Assembly: GCF_037992945.1 (NCBI RefSeq) | Contig: NZ_CP150304.1 | Span: forward strand, 3,661,501-3,725,500 | Reading direction: 5' to 3' | Origin: Peribacillus sp. FSL E2-0218 | GTDB taxonomy: Bacteria > Bacillota > Bacilli > Bacillales > DSM-1321 | DNA: 64,000 nt | Shown: piece by piece, positions 42,109 through 50,133 of the stretch | Position numbering within the stretch: position 1 is the first letter of the stretch | How the letters are laid out: each line of letters opens with the position of its first letter | Position numbers and translations under genes: made by a program | The notes under the pieces: model-generated | What the model saw: only the letters and a program-made list of their open reading frames with translations | Databases searched by the model: none | Told to the model about the DNA's origin: nothing

Positions 42109-43984
42109 ATAGCAGGACTCCATGCACATGCACCCGGTCCTTGCCAGAATTCTTCGCGCTATATAACGCTTCATCGGCCCTTTTGACGATTTCCTTCACA
42201 CTATCAGGACGCCCTTTCCCCCAATGGGACACGCCTGCCGAGATCGTTACACCCGGATTGGAAATATCCCTCACTTTATCCTTCAGCCGTTCGGCAATTC
42301 GAATGCCCGTTTCCAAAGATTCACATGGCAAGTAGATAGCAAGCTCTTCCCCGCCCCACCTTGCCCCTATATCATGATCACGAATATTATGCTGGAGAAG
42401 GTGCGCCACTTGGATCAGAATTTCATCGCCAACCTGATGACCGTATGTATCATTTATCCTTTTGAAGTTATCGATATCGATCATGATGAATGCTCCCCCT
42501 TCATCCTTTTCAAGCGATCTAGACATTTTTTCATCAAGGAATCCCCTGGAATACAGCTGTGTCAGATGATCGGTAATGACCATTTTTTCAAGTTCTTCCC
42601 GCAGAATCGAATTGGCCATCGCCATGCTGGAGTGATGGATGAGGGATTGCAGCAACTTGAACATTTCGAACGAAAAGAAATAGGCCTCCGTATGGAGGAT
42701 GACGGCGAAGCCCTTGACTTCATCCCCTTTCATCATCGGTACGGCCATCAGGGAACGATACCGTATCTCTGCTTCCGGGCGATGTACCCTTAGATCACCG
42801 ATGAAAAGCGATTCCTTCTCACTCCCGAGCCTATCGATCAGGAATGAGACATAAAGGCCCGCTCCCTCTGAATCAAAGAAATCCGAGCTGCCAGAGAGGA
42901 TTGCCCCCGCGTCATCCAGATCAAGCGTCAAAAAGCCAACTTGTTCCGCATGAAAGGATGTGATGATCTGCCGCTTCATATATTCCATCGTTTCATCCAG
43001 GCGCAGATTGGAATTCAAATGGCGGGATATCTCATTTATTAGCTGCAGGTCCGCAACAAGCCGTTTGGATTGTTGATACAGCTGGGCGTTCTCCAAGGCG
43101 CTCCCGGCCGTATTGGCAAGCAATGAGATAAACTCGATTTCCTGCTTCGGGAAAGTGAGGGTTTTAGGAGCAATGACCTGAAGCACTCCATAGACTCCCT
43201 GTTTCCCCTTTAATGGCGCATATAGAATGGATTGATTTTCGGAAGGCTGATCTTCGAATTCCATATTGCCCGATACATAGGCTTGCAAAGCAGCCACATT
43301 ATCACTATCATATTCGAGTTCCTTGATCGGCAAGTTTTCATGGCCGTCATGATCATGCGAAAGTAACAGGAAATACTCGAATGTCGGATACACGGTATGT
43401 AAAGTAGCGATGATCTCCCCCAGTACCGCATCCCTGCTCATGGAAGAATGGAACTTTTCAGTAACCTTGAAAAGTTGTTTATACCGCCTTTCATCGTCCG
43501 ATATCTTTGAAATGGATAAAGCGGTTTTCAAGATGATCGTGAATTCATTAGCAAAGATGGAGCCTTCCTCCAACGTCAGGCTGGAAAGGGCGCTGGCTTC
43601 CCGTTCTTTAAATGCCGTCACGCCGATCACCTTCCCGTTATCCCAAAGGGGGATGACGACATGAATATCCAGGGCTCCCGCTTGCATGCGGACCATTCCA
43701 TCCCCATCACCAACTTGTTCTCTCCATAATAATTGAATATACTCCTGAACAGGGGCTTCCATGATATAGTCGTGAAGGCTTCCAGTCGAGGCTTCTTTAT
43801 AGAATTGCTGCTTCCACTCATCGAATTTAAAGAACGTGACCTCTTCCATCTCCAGCAATTCTTTTGTATCCAATAAAAAGGTCTCCAAAAACGTCGCGTC
43901 ATGAAGTTCACCCTTTCTATTTTGCATATGTTGAAAGAAGAGCATCCTTAATTGATTTAATATCTGAGCTGTTTTATTCTTCAT
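42107..43984 (-). CDS. dgcP: diguanylate cyclase DgcP (GAF-GGDEF)
   Basis: 625-residue cytoplasmic enzyme predicted to make cyclic di-GMP. Two or three GAF-like sensor domains fill the first 460 residues (for example LANTAGSALENAQLYQQSKR and IITSFHAEQVGFLTLDLDD). A GGDEF domain follows (about 465-620). Its active-site loop is RWGGEELAIYLP, with Asp/Asn metal residues in FIMIDIDNFKRINDTYGH, so it should be active. ATG at 43984 lies 8 bases after AGGGA. B. subtilis DgcP (YtrP) has the same layout and neighbours. Confidence 0.92.
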   Translation of the reverse strand: MKNKTAQILNQLRMLFFQHMQNRKGELHDATFLETFLLDTKELLEMEEVTFFKFDEWKQQFYKEASTGSLHDYIMEAPVQEYIQLLWREQVGDGDGMVRMQAGALDIHVVIPLWDNGKVIGVTAFKEREASALSSLTLEEGSIFANEFTIILKTALSISKISDDERRYKQLFKVTEKFHSSMSRDAVLGEIIATLHTVYPTFEYFLLLSHDHDGHENLPIKELEYDSDNVAALQAYVSGNMEFEDQPSENQSILYAPLKGKQGVYGVLQVIAPKTLTFPKQEIEFISLLANTAGSALENAQLYQQSKRLVADLQLINEISRHLNSNLRLDETMEYMKRQIITSFHAEQVGFLTLDLDDAGAILSGSSDFFDSEGAGLYVSFLIDRLGSEKESLFIGDLRVHRPEAEIRYRSLMAVPMMKGDEVKGFAVILHTEAYFFSFEMFKLLQSLIHHSSMAMANSILREELEKMVITDHLTQLYSRGFLDEKMSRSLEKDEGGAFIMIDIDNFKRINDTYGHQVGDEILIQVAHLLQHNIRDHDIGARWGGEELAIYLPCESLETGIRIAERLKDKVRDISNPGVTISAGVSHWGKGRPDSVKEIVKRADEALYSAKNSGKDRVHVHGVLL

Positions 43985-44272
43985 CTTTATCATCCCTATA
44001 TTACAGCCTATTTTTTTAAGAGAACCTGAGATTTCATCATATCCGAAAGTTGAATCGATGCAAAGAAACCGGGATCAGACCATGCAAATAACATATAATT
44101 AGGGGTCCCAATGAAAAGGGAAAACCACCCATGTAATTATGTTTTATACTCATTACTTCATTATAACGCTCACTATGAAAAATTCCTCCCTAATAATAGT
44201 ATTTTTTAAATATTTTGTCTTTCCATCTTCTTCGGTTCACTTTCCCGCTTCTTTAATTAATCGCCTATACCC

Positions 44273-44301
44273 TTGACTCATCGAGCAGAATATTATACAA
44301 T
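44273..44301 (+). promoter_or_regulatory. rpsD promoter
   Basis: TTGACT (44273-44278), 17 bases, TACAAT (44296-44301). This strong sigma-A promoter predicts a start near 44308 and a leader of about 180 bases. Confidence 0.88.
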
Positions 44302-44307
44302 ACTCCT

Positions 44308-44491
44308 TGTGTAAAATATTGCAGCCTATGTGACAGCTTTTATGTTCTCATTTTGTTCCTCCTTTACAGAGGTGTATCTCGTAACTCTCTGCTGCTAGGG
44401 CGAAGGTACATGAAAACAAAATGGTCATGATCGTCCATTCACACGGTTTTTATTTTACCAAAATAAAAACATTTAAAGGAGGAGTCATCCT
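44308..44491 (+). ncRNA. rpsD leader (putative S4 autoregulatory RNA)
   Basis: About 180 untranslated bases between the promoter and rpsD. Features: CATTTTGTT (44349-44357) pairs perfectly with AACAAAATG (44415-44423). TCCTCCTTT (44357-44365) is the exact complement of the ribosome site AAAGGAGGA (44475-44483). An 11-bp perfect stem (44446-44456 with 44460-44470) lies just before that site. B. subtilis rpsD is repressed by S4 through its leader. The rest of the 507-base gap (43985-44272) shows nothing clear. Confidence 0.7.
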
Positions 44492-45094
44492 ATGGCTCGT
44501 TATACTGGCCCAAGCTGGAAACTATCCCGTCGTTTAGGAATTTCCCTAACAGGTACTGGTAAAGAATTAGAAAAACGCCCTTATGCTCCAGGACAACATG
44601 GTCCTAACCAACGTAGAAAAATTTCTGAATACGGAATGCAACTACAAGAGAAACAAAAACTTCGTCACATGTACGGAATCACTGAACGTCAATTCCGTTC
44701 AATGTTCGACCGTGCTGGCAAAATCAAAGGTGTTCATGGTGAAAACTTCATGGTTCTTCTTGAATCACGTCTTGACAACCTAGTTTACCGTCTTGGTTTA
44801 GCTCGTACACGTCGTCAAGCACGTCAACTTGTTAACCACGGTCACATCATTGTAGACGGACGTCGCGTAGACATCCCATCTTACAAAGTGTCCCTTGGAC
44901 AAACAATCGCAGTTCGTGAAAAATCACGCAACTTCTCAATCATCAAAGAATCAGTTGAAGCAACTAACTTCGTACCTGATTTCCTTACTTTCGATGCTGA
45001 GAAATTGGAAGGTACTTTCACTCGTTTACCAGAACGTTCTGAATTGCCTGCTGAAATTAACGAAGCGCTTATCGTTGAGTTCTACTCTCGTTAA
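44492..45094 (+). CDS. rpsD: 30S ribosomal protein S4
   Basis: Primary 16S rRNA-binding protein that nucleates 30S assembly. It has 200 residues, the bacillar length. It starts ARYTGPSWKLSRRLGISLTG. The S4 RNA-binding domain covers about residues 92-150 (ESRLDNLVYRLGLARTRRQA, RQLVNHGHIIVDGRRVDIPS). Codon use is strongly biased (CGT, CTT, GTT, AAC) compared with its neighbours, as expected of a highly expressed gene. It is monocistronic with promoter, leader and strong terminator. Confidence 0.98.
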   Translation: MARYTGPSWKLSRRLGISLTGTGKELEKRPYAPGQHGPNQRRKISEYGMQLQEKQKLRHMYGITERQFRSMFDRAGKIKGVHGENFMVLLESRLDNLVYRLGLARTRRQARQLVNHGHIIVDGRRVDIPSYKVSLGQTIAVREKSRNFSIIKESVEATNFVPDFLTFDAEKLEGTFTRLPERSELPAEINEALIVEFYSR

Positions 45095-45109
45095 TACTTT
45101 GTTAACTTT

Positions 45110-45151
45110 AAAAAACCTAGAAACATTGATTTCAATGTTTCTAGGTTTTTT
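45110..45151 (+). terminator. rpsD terminator
   Basis: A 20-bp near-perfect stem, AAAAAACCTAGAAACATT.. with its complement (45110-45129, 45132-45151), ending in a T8 run. Confidence 0.92.
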
Positions 45152-45290
45152 TTCTTGTTCTCCTGAATTTTCGTTCTCTTGATATGGAGGACGTTTTTTA
45201 GATAGGCTGTTTTTTCGCATAGTTTGTTGCTATAAGTTATGCGGCGTGGTTGATTTTCGCTCCAATCAACCGTTCTGTACATGCGCAGTA

Positions 45291-45317
45291 AAGCCCGGCT
45301 GTCACTCAGCCGGGCTT
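45291..45317 (-). terminator. hairpin after tyrS
   Basis: AAGCCCGGCTG / CAGCCGGGCTT, an 11-bp perfect stem nine bases beyond the tyrS stop. No U tract follows, so it may be a weak terminator. A second stem GGTTGATT / AATCAACC lies at 45248-45271. Confidence 0.55.
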
Positions 45318-45325
45318 CCCTACAC

Positions 45326-46582
45326 TTATTTGACTAATGTATATTTCTTCTTGCCGCGGCGAACGAGAATGAACTCTCCCTCGATCTTGGCAGCTTCCGT
45401 CACGACATACTGCAGATCGGTCACTTTTTCTCCATTGATGGAGATGGCACCGTTTTGGATATCTTCACGGGCTTGGCGCTTCGATGGGGAGATTTTCGCT
45501 TCGACGATCAACTCGACCAGACCGATATCTTCCTTGGTTTCACGTTCAAAGCTAGGGACATCTTTAAAGCCCAGCTTGATTTCCGCTGCAGTCAAATTCT
45601 TCACCTCACCGCTGAATAGCGCAGCAGAAATTTTGATTGCTTGATCAAGGGCTTCCTGACCATGAATCAAACGGGTCATCTCTTCGCCCAACGTTTTTTG
45701 CGCTTTGCGAAGATGCGGTTCAGACTGTACGGATTGCTCTAGCTCTTCGATCGTTTCACGAGATAGGAATGTGAAGAATTTCAAGTATTTCACGACATCG
45801 GCATCAGCTGTATTGATCCAGAACTGGTAAAACTCGTACGGGGTTGTCTTTTCCGGATCAAGCCAGATCGCTCCGCCTTCCGTTTTACCGAATTTCGTAC
45901 CATCCGCTTTCGTTACGAGCGGAATCGTCATACCGTATGCTTTTGCTTCCTCATCATTCGATTTCCGAATCACTTCAAGTCCTGTCGTAATATTGCCCCA
46001 TTGGTCACTTCCGCCAATTTGTAATTTACAGTTGTAATTGCTGTATAAATGCCCGAAATCAATTCCTTGTAAAAGCGTATACGTGAATTCAGTAAAGGAA
46101 ATCCCCGTGTCCAGGCGCGAAGCAACTGTATCCTTTGCCAAAATGTAGTTAATGCCAATGTATTTCCCATAATCACGCAAGAAGGTGACGAGATCGATTT
46201 TACCCAACCAGTCATAGTTATTGACCATGACGGCACCATTTTCGCCGTCGAATTCAAAGATATGCGATAGCTGCCCTTTTATGCAGTCGGCATTATAAAG
46301 AACTTTTTCCAGCGTTTGCAGCTGGCGTTCCTCCTTTTTACCACTCGGATCACCGATAAGTCCAGTCGCCCCGCCAACTAGCACAAGAGGACGATGGCCG
46401 TGCTGCTGGAAACGGCGCAATGTCAAGAATGGCAGCAGATGTCCGATGTGCATACTATCGGCAGTCGGATCTACACCGCAGTATAAAGAAATTTTCTCTT
46501 TTTCTAATAGGTCTTTAAAGCCCTTTTCGTCCGTTTGTTGATAAATAATCCCTCTCCATTCGAGGTCTTTAAGCAATTCCAT
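45326..46582 (-). CDS. tyrS: tyrosyl-tRNA synthetase
   Basis: Charges tRNA-Tyr. Class I enzyme of 418 residues (TyrRS of the TyrS type). The HIGH motif is TADSMHIGHLLPF (about residue 45). Tyr-binding and GGSDQWGNITTG (about 191) are intact, the KMSKS equivalent is KFGKTEGGAIW (about 228), and a C-terminal S4-like domain (about 352-415, SKRQAREDIQNGAISINGEKV) follows. ATG at 46582 follows GGAGGAGG; the frame is open to 46600. It is controlled by the T-box leader upstream. Confidence 0.97.
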   Translation of the reverse strand: MELLKDLEWRGIIYQQTDEKGFKDLLEKEKISLYCGVDPTADSMHIGHLLPFLTLRRFQQHGHRPLVLVGGATGLIGDPSGKKEERQLQTLEKVLYNADCIKGQLSHIFEFDGENGAVMVNNYDWLGKIDLVTFLRDYGKYIGINYILAKDTVASRLDTGISFTEFTYTLLQGIDFGHLYSNYNCKLQIGGSDQWGNITTGLEVIRKSNDEEAKAYGMTIPLVTKADGTKFGKTEGGAIWLDPEKTTPYEFYQFWINTADADVVKYLKFFTFLSRETIEELEQSVQSEPHLRKAQKTLGEEMTRLIHGQEALDQAIKISAALFSGEVKNLTAAEIKLGFKDVPSFERETKEDIGLVELIVEAKISPSKRQAREDIQNGAISINGEKVTDLQYVVTEAAKIEGEFILVRRGKKKYTLVK

Positions 46583-46624
46583 GTAATATTCCTCCTCCAT
46601 CTATAGAAAGCCTCCGCAAAAAGC

Positions 46625-46895
46625 ACACAAAAACGCCCCTTCATAAATATGAAGGGACGAATAAATTCGCGGTACCACCCAACTTGAGGACATACTATGC
46701 CCTCCGCTCTAAAACGAATAACGGTCGTCAACCGTTCCCTGCTACTATCATTTCACAGCAAATGCTCCAGGAAGTAATTCATCAAACCATTTGTACCGAT
46801 TTCCACTAACCACCGGCTCTCTAAAACAGGGATAGTCTGACTACTGGGTCCTATCATCGCGATCAATTCATTCTTTTATTGTTGTTAATAAACTT
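46625..46895 (-). ncRNA. T-box leader of tyrS (Tyr specifier)
   Basis: Reading leftward: Stem I with AGAGAGCCGGTGGTTAGTGG and a specifier region GAATTACTTCC (TAC Tyr codon at 46776-46774) followed by GGAGCA. Then the T-box core GGGTGGTACCGCG (46680-46668) and a terminator CGTCCCTTCATA / TATGAAGGGGCG with a T5 run (46659-46628). Uncharged tRNA-Tyr should stabilise the antiterminator. Confidence 0.92.
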
Positions 46896-46979
46896 TTATC
46901 ATACATAAGATTGCTTGTCAACATTACCCTTACAGATTCTAGAAAAATAAGAAAGATGACCTTTCGCCTACTTGTTATA

Positions 46980-46988
46980 TGCTATAAT
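46980..46988 (+). promoter_or_regulatory. extended -10 promoter of the PBP gene
   Basis: TGCTATAAT (TGn plus a perfect TATAAT at 46983-46988), 27 bases before the ATG. No good -35 is seen, typical of extended -10 promoters. Confidence 0.6.
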
Positions 46989-47015
46989 ATATGTGATTTC
47001 AGGGGGTATGATACG

Positions 47016-50000
47016 ATGAATAATAATCAAAAAGATAGATTACGGACGGCATGGAAGCAGCTGACCCGCTTTTTCCGAAATGAAAAGACACAAAAAAATG
47101 CACGGGTCACCTACCAGGTCTTTTGGAATTTAACGCTGATCCTCATTATTGTCGGGATTCTAGGATTCTCATTCGCCGGCGGCGTTGGAGCCGGCTATTT
47201 CGCTGCCCTCGTCAAAGATGAGCCGGTACGCTCAAAAGCAGATCTTAAAAAAGACATCTACAATTATGAAGAGACCTCTGAAGTATACTTTGCCAATGAG
47301 GTGTATTTGGGCAAGCTTAAGAGCGATCTCGAGCGTGAAGAAGTGTCAATCGATAAAGTTTCCAAGTATCTTCAAAATGCGGTCATCGCGACAGAAGATG
47401 AATATTTTTACGAGCATGACGGAGTTGTCCCGAAGGCGATCCTGCGTGCCATTTACCAGGAATTCTCCAATGCATCCGTCCAATCGGGAGGAAGCACATT
47501 AACGCAGCAGCTCATCAAAAACCAGGTGCTGACAAACGAAGTGTCGTTTGATCGGAAGGCAAAGGAAATCCTGCTTGCACTCCGGGTAGAGAAATTCTTT
47601 GAAAAAAAAGAGATTTTGGAAACGTACCTAAACGTCTCCACTTTGGGAAGAAACTCTTCCGGTCGGAACATTGCTGGTGTCGAGTCGGCTGCTGAAGGTA
47701 TTTTTGGCGTGGAGGCCAAAGACCTGACACTGCCCCAATCCGCGTTTATCGCCGGATTGCCGCAAAGTCCATTCGGTTACACACCATATACGCAGCAAGG
47801 GAAATTGAAAGATAATCAACAGCCTGGCATCAACAGGATGAAAACCGTTTTAAAACGGATGTACAGTAACGGATACATAACAAAGGACGAGTATGATAAA
47901 GCAAAAGCCTACGACATAACCAAAGACTTTATCGGAAAATCGGAGATGCCATCGGAGAAGTATCCATGGCTCACCTATGAAATTGAAAAACGCTCCATTG
48001 AAATCCTCTCTGTCAATCTAGCAAAAGAAGATGGATATGAAGAAAAGGATTTAGAGGATGATGATCTAAAAGCGCAATATGTAGCCCTTGCCGATCGTAA
48101 GCTTCGACAAAATGGCTATAAAATTTATACCACCGTCAACAAAAAGATTTATGACAAAATGCAGGAAGTAACGAAAAACTATCCGAACTTCGGATACGAT
48201 AAACCGACGCAGGTCGTCGACCCGGATACGAAGGAAACGAAAACCGTGAGCCAGCCCGTGGAGGCCGGAGCGATCCTGATCGAGAATAAAACAGGGAAAA
48301 TCATCAGTTTCGTTGGCGGCCGTGATTTCAAGCGGGAACAGACGAACCATGCGACCGCATCATTGCGCTCAAACGGTTCAACGATGAAGCCATTGCTTGT
48401 ATATGGCCCAGGGATCGAGCTAGGCAAGATCTCACCTGGAAGCGTATCGGCCAACGTGCCGATTTCCATTGGAGCTTGGAGTCCAGGGAACTATGGCGGC
48501 GGCAGCTATACGGGCGTATCGACTGCCCGCGAGGCCCTGAAGAAGTCCTACAATATCCCGGCAGCGCTCTTTTACAAAAAGATAATCAACCTGAGACCTG
48601 CTTCGTATTTGGAGAAAATGGGCTTCTCCACCGTGACGAAAGGCGATTACTCCAACCTGTCCATGTCATTGGGTGCCATGGACAGGGGTGTAACCGTCGA
48701 AGAAAACGTCAATGCGTTTGGCACCTTTGCCAATTCAGGGGAATTCATCGATGCTTATATGATCGATAAAATCGTTTCGAAGGATGGCAAGGTCATCTAT
48801 CAGCATAAAGTGAAACCAGTGGATGTTTTCTCCCCACAAGCCGCTTACCTGACGCTTGACATGATGCGTGATGTCGTAAACAGCGGGACGGCGGCGTCGG
48901 TCAGGAACCGCCTGGCCTTCTCAAGCGATTGGGCCGGTAAAACCGGTACTTCACAAAATTATTGGGACGCTTGGTTCGTAGCCACCAATCCGAATGTATC
49001 GTTTGGGACATGGCTCGGTTATGACAAGCCAAAATCCTTGCAAGGCAACTATAACGGACTTGAATACAATAAACGGAATATATATTATTGGGCCGATCTG
49101 ATCAACGCGGCCTACAAAGCCGAACCGAAACTCATCGATCCCGATAAACGGTTCCAAATGCCTGGCGGAATCGTCAGCCGTTCCTTCTGCGGCGTTTCCG
49201 GACTGCTGCCTTCAAGTTCGTGCCAAAAGGCCGGACTGGTCAAGTCGGATTTATTCATCGCCAAGTACGCACCATCCAAGGCGGATAATAGTTTCATAGA
49301 CGGACAATATGTTTCAGTCGGAAGCAAGCGCTACGCCGCCCTTCCGCAAACACCTGGCGAATTCACGAGCGGCGGGTTCATGCTCAACCCAGATTCGTTT
49401 GCAGATATCGGTTTGCAGTATGTGATCGATCCGGGCGCCATCATTCCTGGCGGCGAGGAAAAGGGGGAAGTCGTCGCTACGAAAGCGAAATTGAATGATA
49501 ATGGCAAAGCGCCCGCCCCCCTTTCCATCTCCATGAGCAGCGATAAGATCACTTGGGGGCTGCATCCTGAAGGGGATGTCGTCGGCTATCGTGTCTATAA
49601 GGACGGGAAAAAAGTGGCGAGCATCAATGCTGGTGCAGAGCTTGTTTATAAAGTCGGCTCAGGCGGCTCCTATTACGTAACGGCCGTTGACATAGTCGGG
49701 AAAGAATCGTCTCCATCGCAACATGTCGAAAGCGGCGCTAAAAAGGCAAGCAAAGAAGATTCGACCAAAAATAAAGACGATCGCAAAAAAGATAACATCG
49801 CAAACGAAGATAAAAAAACGGAAGCAAAAGAAGAAACTCGCACATCAGGTCAAGATAAGGCCAAAGATTCTGATACACAGCAAGAACAAGATAAAAACAA
49901 AGATCAGGATCAAGACGAAGATGATGCAGATAAAGAGGATACAAAGACCGACAAGAATAAAGACACGGTCAATGATAAAGACAAAGAAACCAACAACGCG

Positions 50001-50018
50001 GAAGAAGAGGAAGAATGA
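47016..50018 (+). CDS. class A penicillin-binding protein (PBP1A family)
   Basis: Bifunctional peptidoglycan synthase of 1000 residues. Order: cytoplasmic tail, membrane anchor (about 36-60), GT51 glycosyltransferase (ATEDEYFYEHDG about 126; GGSTLTQQLIKN about 157), transpeptidase (STMK about 455, SYN about 511, KTGTSQNYWDAWF about 642), FN3-like domain (about 830-900), and a low-complexity Lys/Asp/Glu tail (about 905-1000). ATG at 47016 follows AGGGGG; the frame is open to 46911 but the promoter lies in that stretch. Which B. subtilis PBP is orthologous is uncertain. No gene like this is adjacent to tyrS in B. subtilis. Confidence 0.93.
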   Translation: MNNNQKDRLRTAWKQLTRFFRNEKTQKNARVTYQVFWNLTLILIIVGILGFSFAGGVGAGYFAALVKDEPVRSKADLKKDIYNYEETSEVYFANEVYLGKLKSDLEREEVSIDKVSKYLQNAVIATEDEYFYEHDGVVPKAILRAIYQEFSNASVQSGGSTLTQQLIKNQVLTNEVSFDRKAKEILLALRVEKFFEKKEILETYLNVSTLGRNSSGRNIAGVESAAEGIFGVEAKDLTLPQSAFIAGLPQSPFGYTPYTQQGKLKDNQQPGINRMKTVLKRMYSNGYITKDEYDKAKAYDITKDFIGKSEMPSEKYPWLTYEIEKRSIEILSVNLAKEDGYEEKDLEDDDLKAQYVALADRKLRQNGYKIYTTVNKKIYDKMQEVTKNYPNFGYDKPTQVVDPDTKETKTVSQPVEAGAILIENKTGKIISFVGGRDFKREQTNHATASLRSNGSTMKPLLVYGPGIELGKISPGSVSANVPISIGAWSPGNYGGGSYTGVSTAREALKKSYNIPAALFYKKIINLRPASYLEKMGFSTVTKGDYSNLSMSLGAMDRGVTVEENVNAFGTFANSGEFIDAYMIDKIVSKDGKVIYQHKVKPVDVFSPQAAYLTLDMMRDVVNSGTAASVRNRLAFSSDWAGKTGTSQNYWDAWFVATNPNVSFGTWLGYDKPKSLQGNYNGLEYNKRNIYYWADLINAAYKAEPKLIDPDKRFQMPGGIVSRSFCGVSGLLPSSSCQKAGLVKSDLFIAKYAPSKADNSFIDGQYVSVGSKRYAALPQTPGEFTSGGFMLNPDSFADIGLQYVIDPGAIIPGGEEKGEVVATKAKLNDNGKAPAPLSISMSSDKITWGLHPEGDVVGYRVYKDGKKVASINAGAELVYKVGSGGSYYVTAVDIVGKESSPSQHVESGAKKASKEDSTKNKDDRKKDNIANEDKKTEAKEETRTSGQDKAKDSDTQQEQDKNKDQDQDEDDADKEDTKTDKNKDTVNDKDKETNNAEEEEE

Positions 50019-50030
50019 TTCTTTTCGTAA

Positions 50031-50067
50031 AACAGGCTGGCGGGATCAAACCGCCAGCCTGTTTTTT
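50031..50067 (+). terminator. PBP gene terminator
   Basis: AACAGGCTGGCGG / CCGCCAGCCTGTT stem, 7-base loop, then T6. Confidence 0.9.
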
Positions 50068-50080
50068 CCTATCAGACGAC

Positions 50081-50119
50081 ATAAAAGGCATCCATGCGCT
50101 GAACATGGATGCCTTTTTA
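50081..50119. terminator. acsA terminator
   Basis: AAAAGGCATCCATG / CATGGATGCCTTTT (50083-50096 with 50104-50117), symmetrical and usable from both sides. It lies 15 bases beyond the acsA stop. Confidence 0.88.
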
Positions 50120-50133
50120 CATGTTATTTGCAA

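Noticed and set aside
44037..44272. Possible small gene or promoter in the dgcP-rpsD gap
   Set aside because: Several TATAAT-like and GGAGG-like strings occur in AT-rich sequence, but none gives a consistent frame or promoter spacing.
45026..45282. Minus-strand frames behind rpsD
   Set aside because: They cross the rpsD terminator stem and lack ribosome sites. No sign of a gene.
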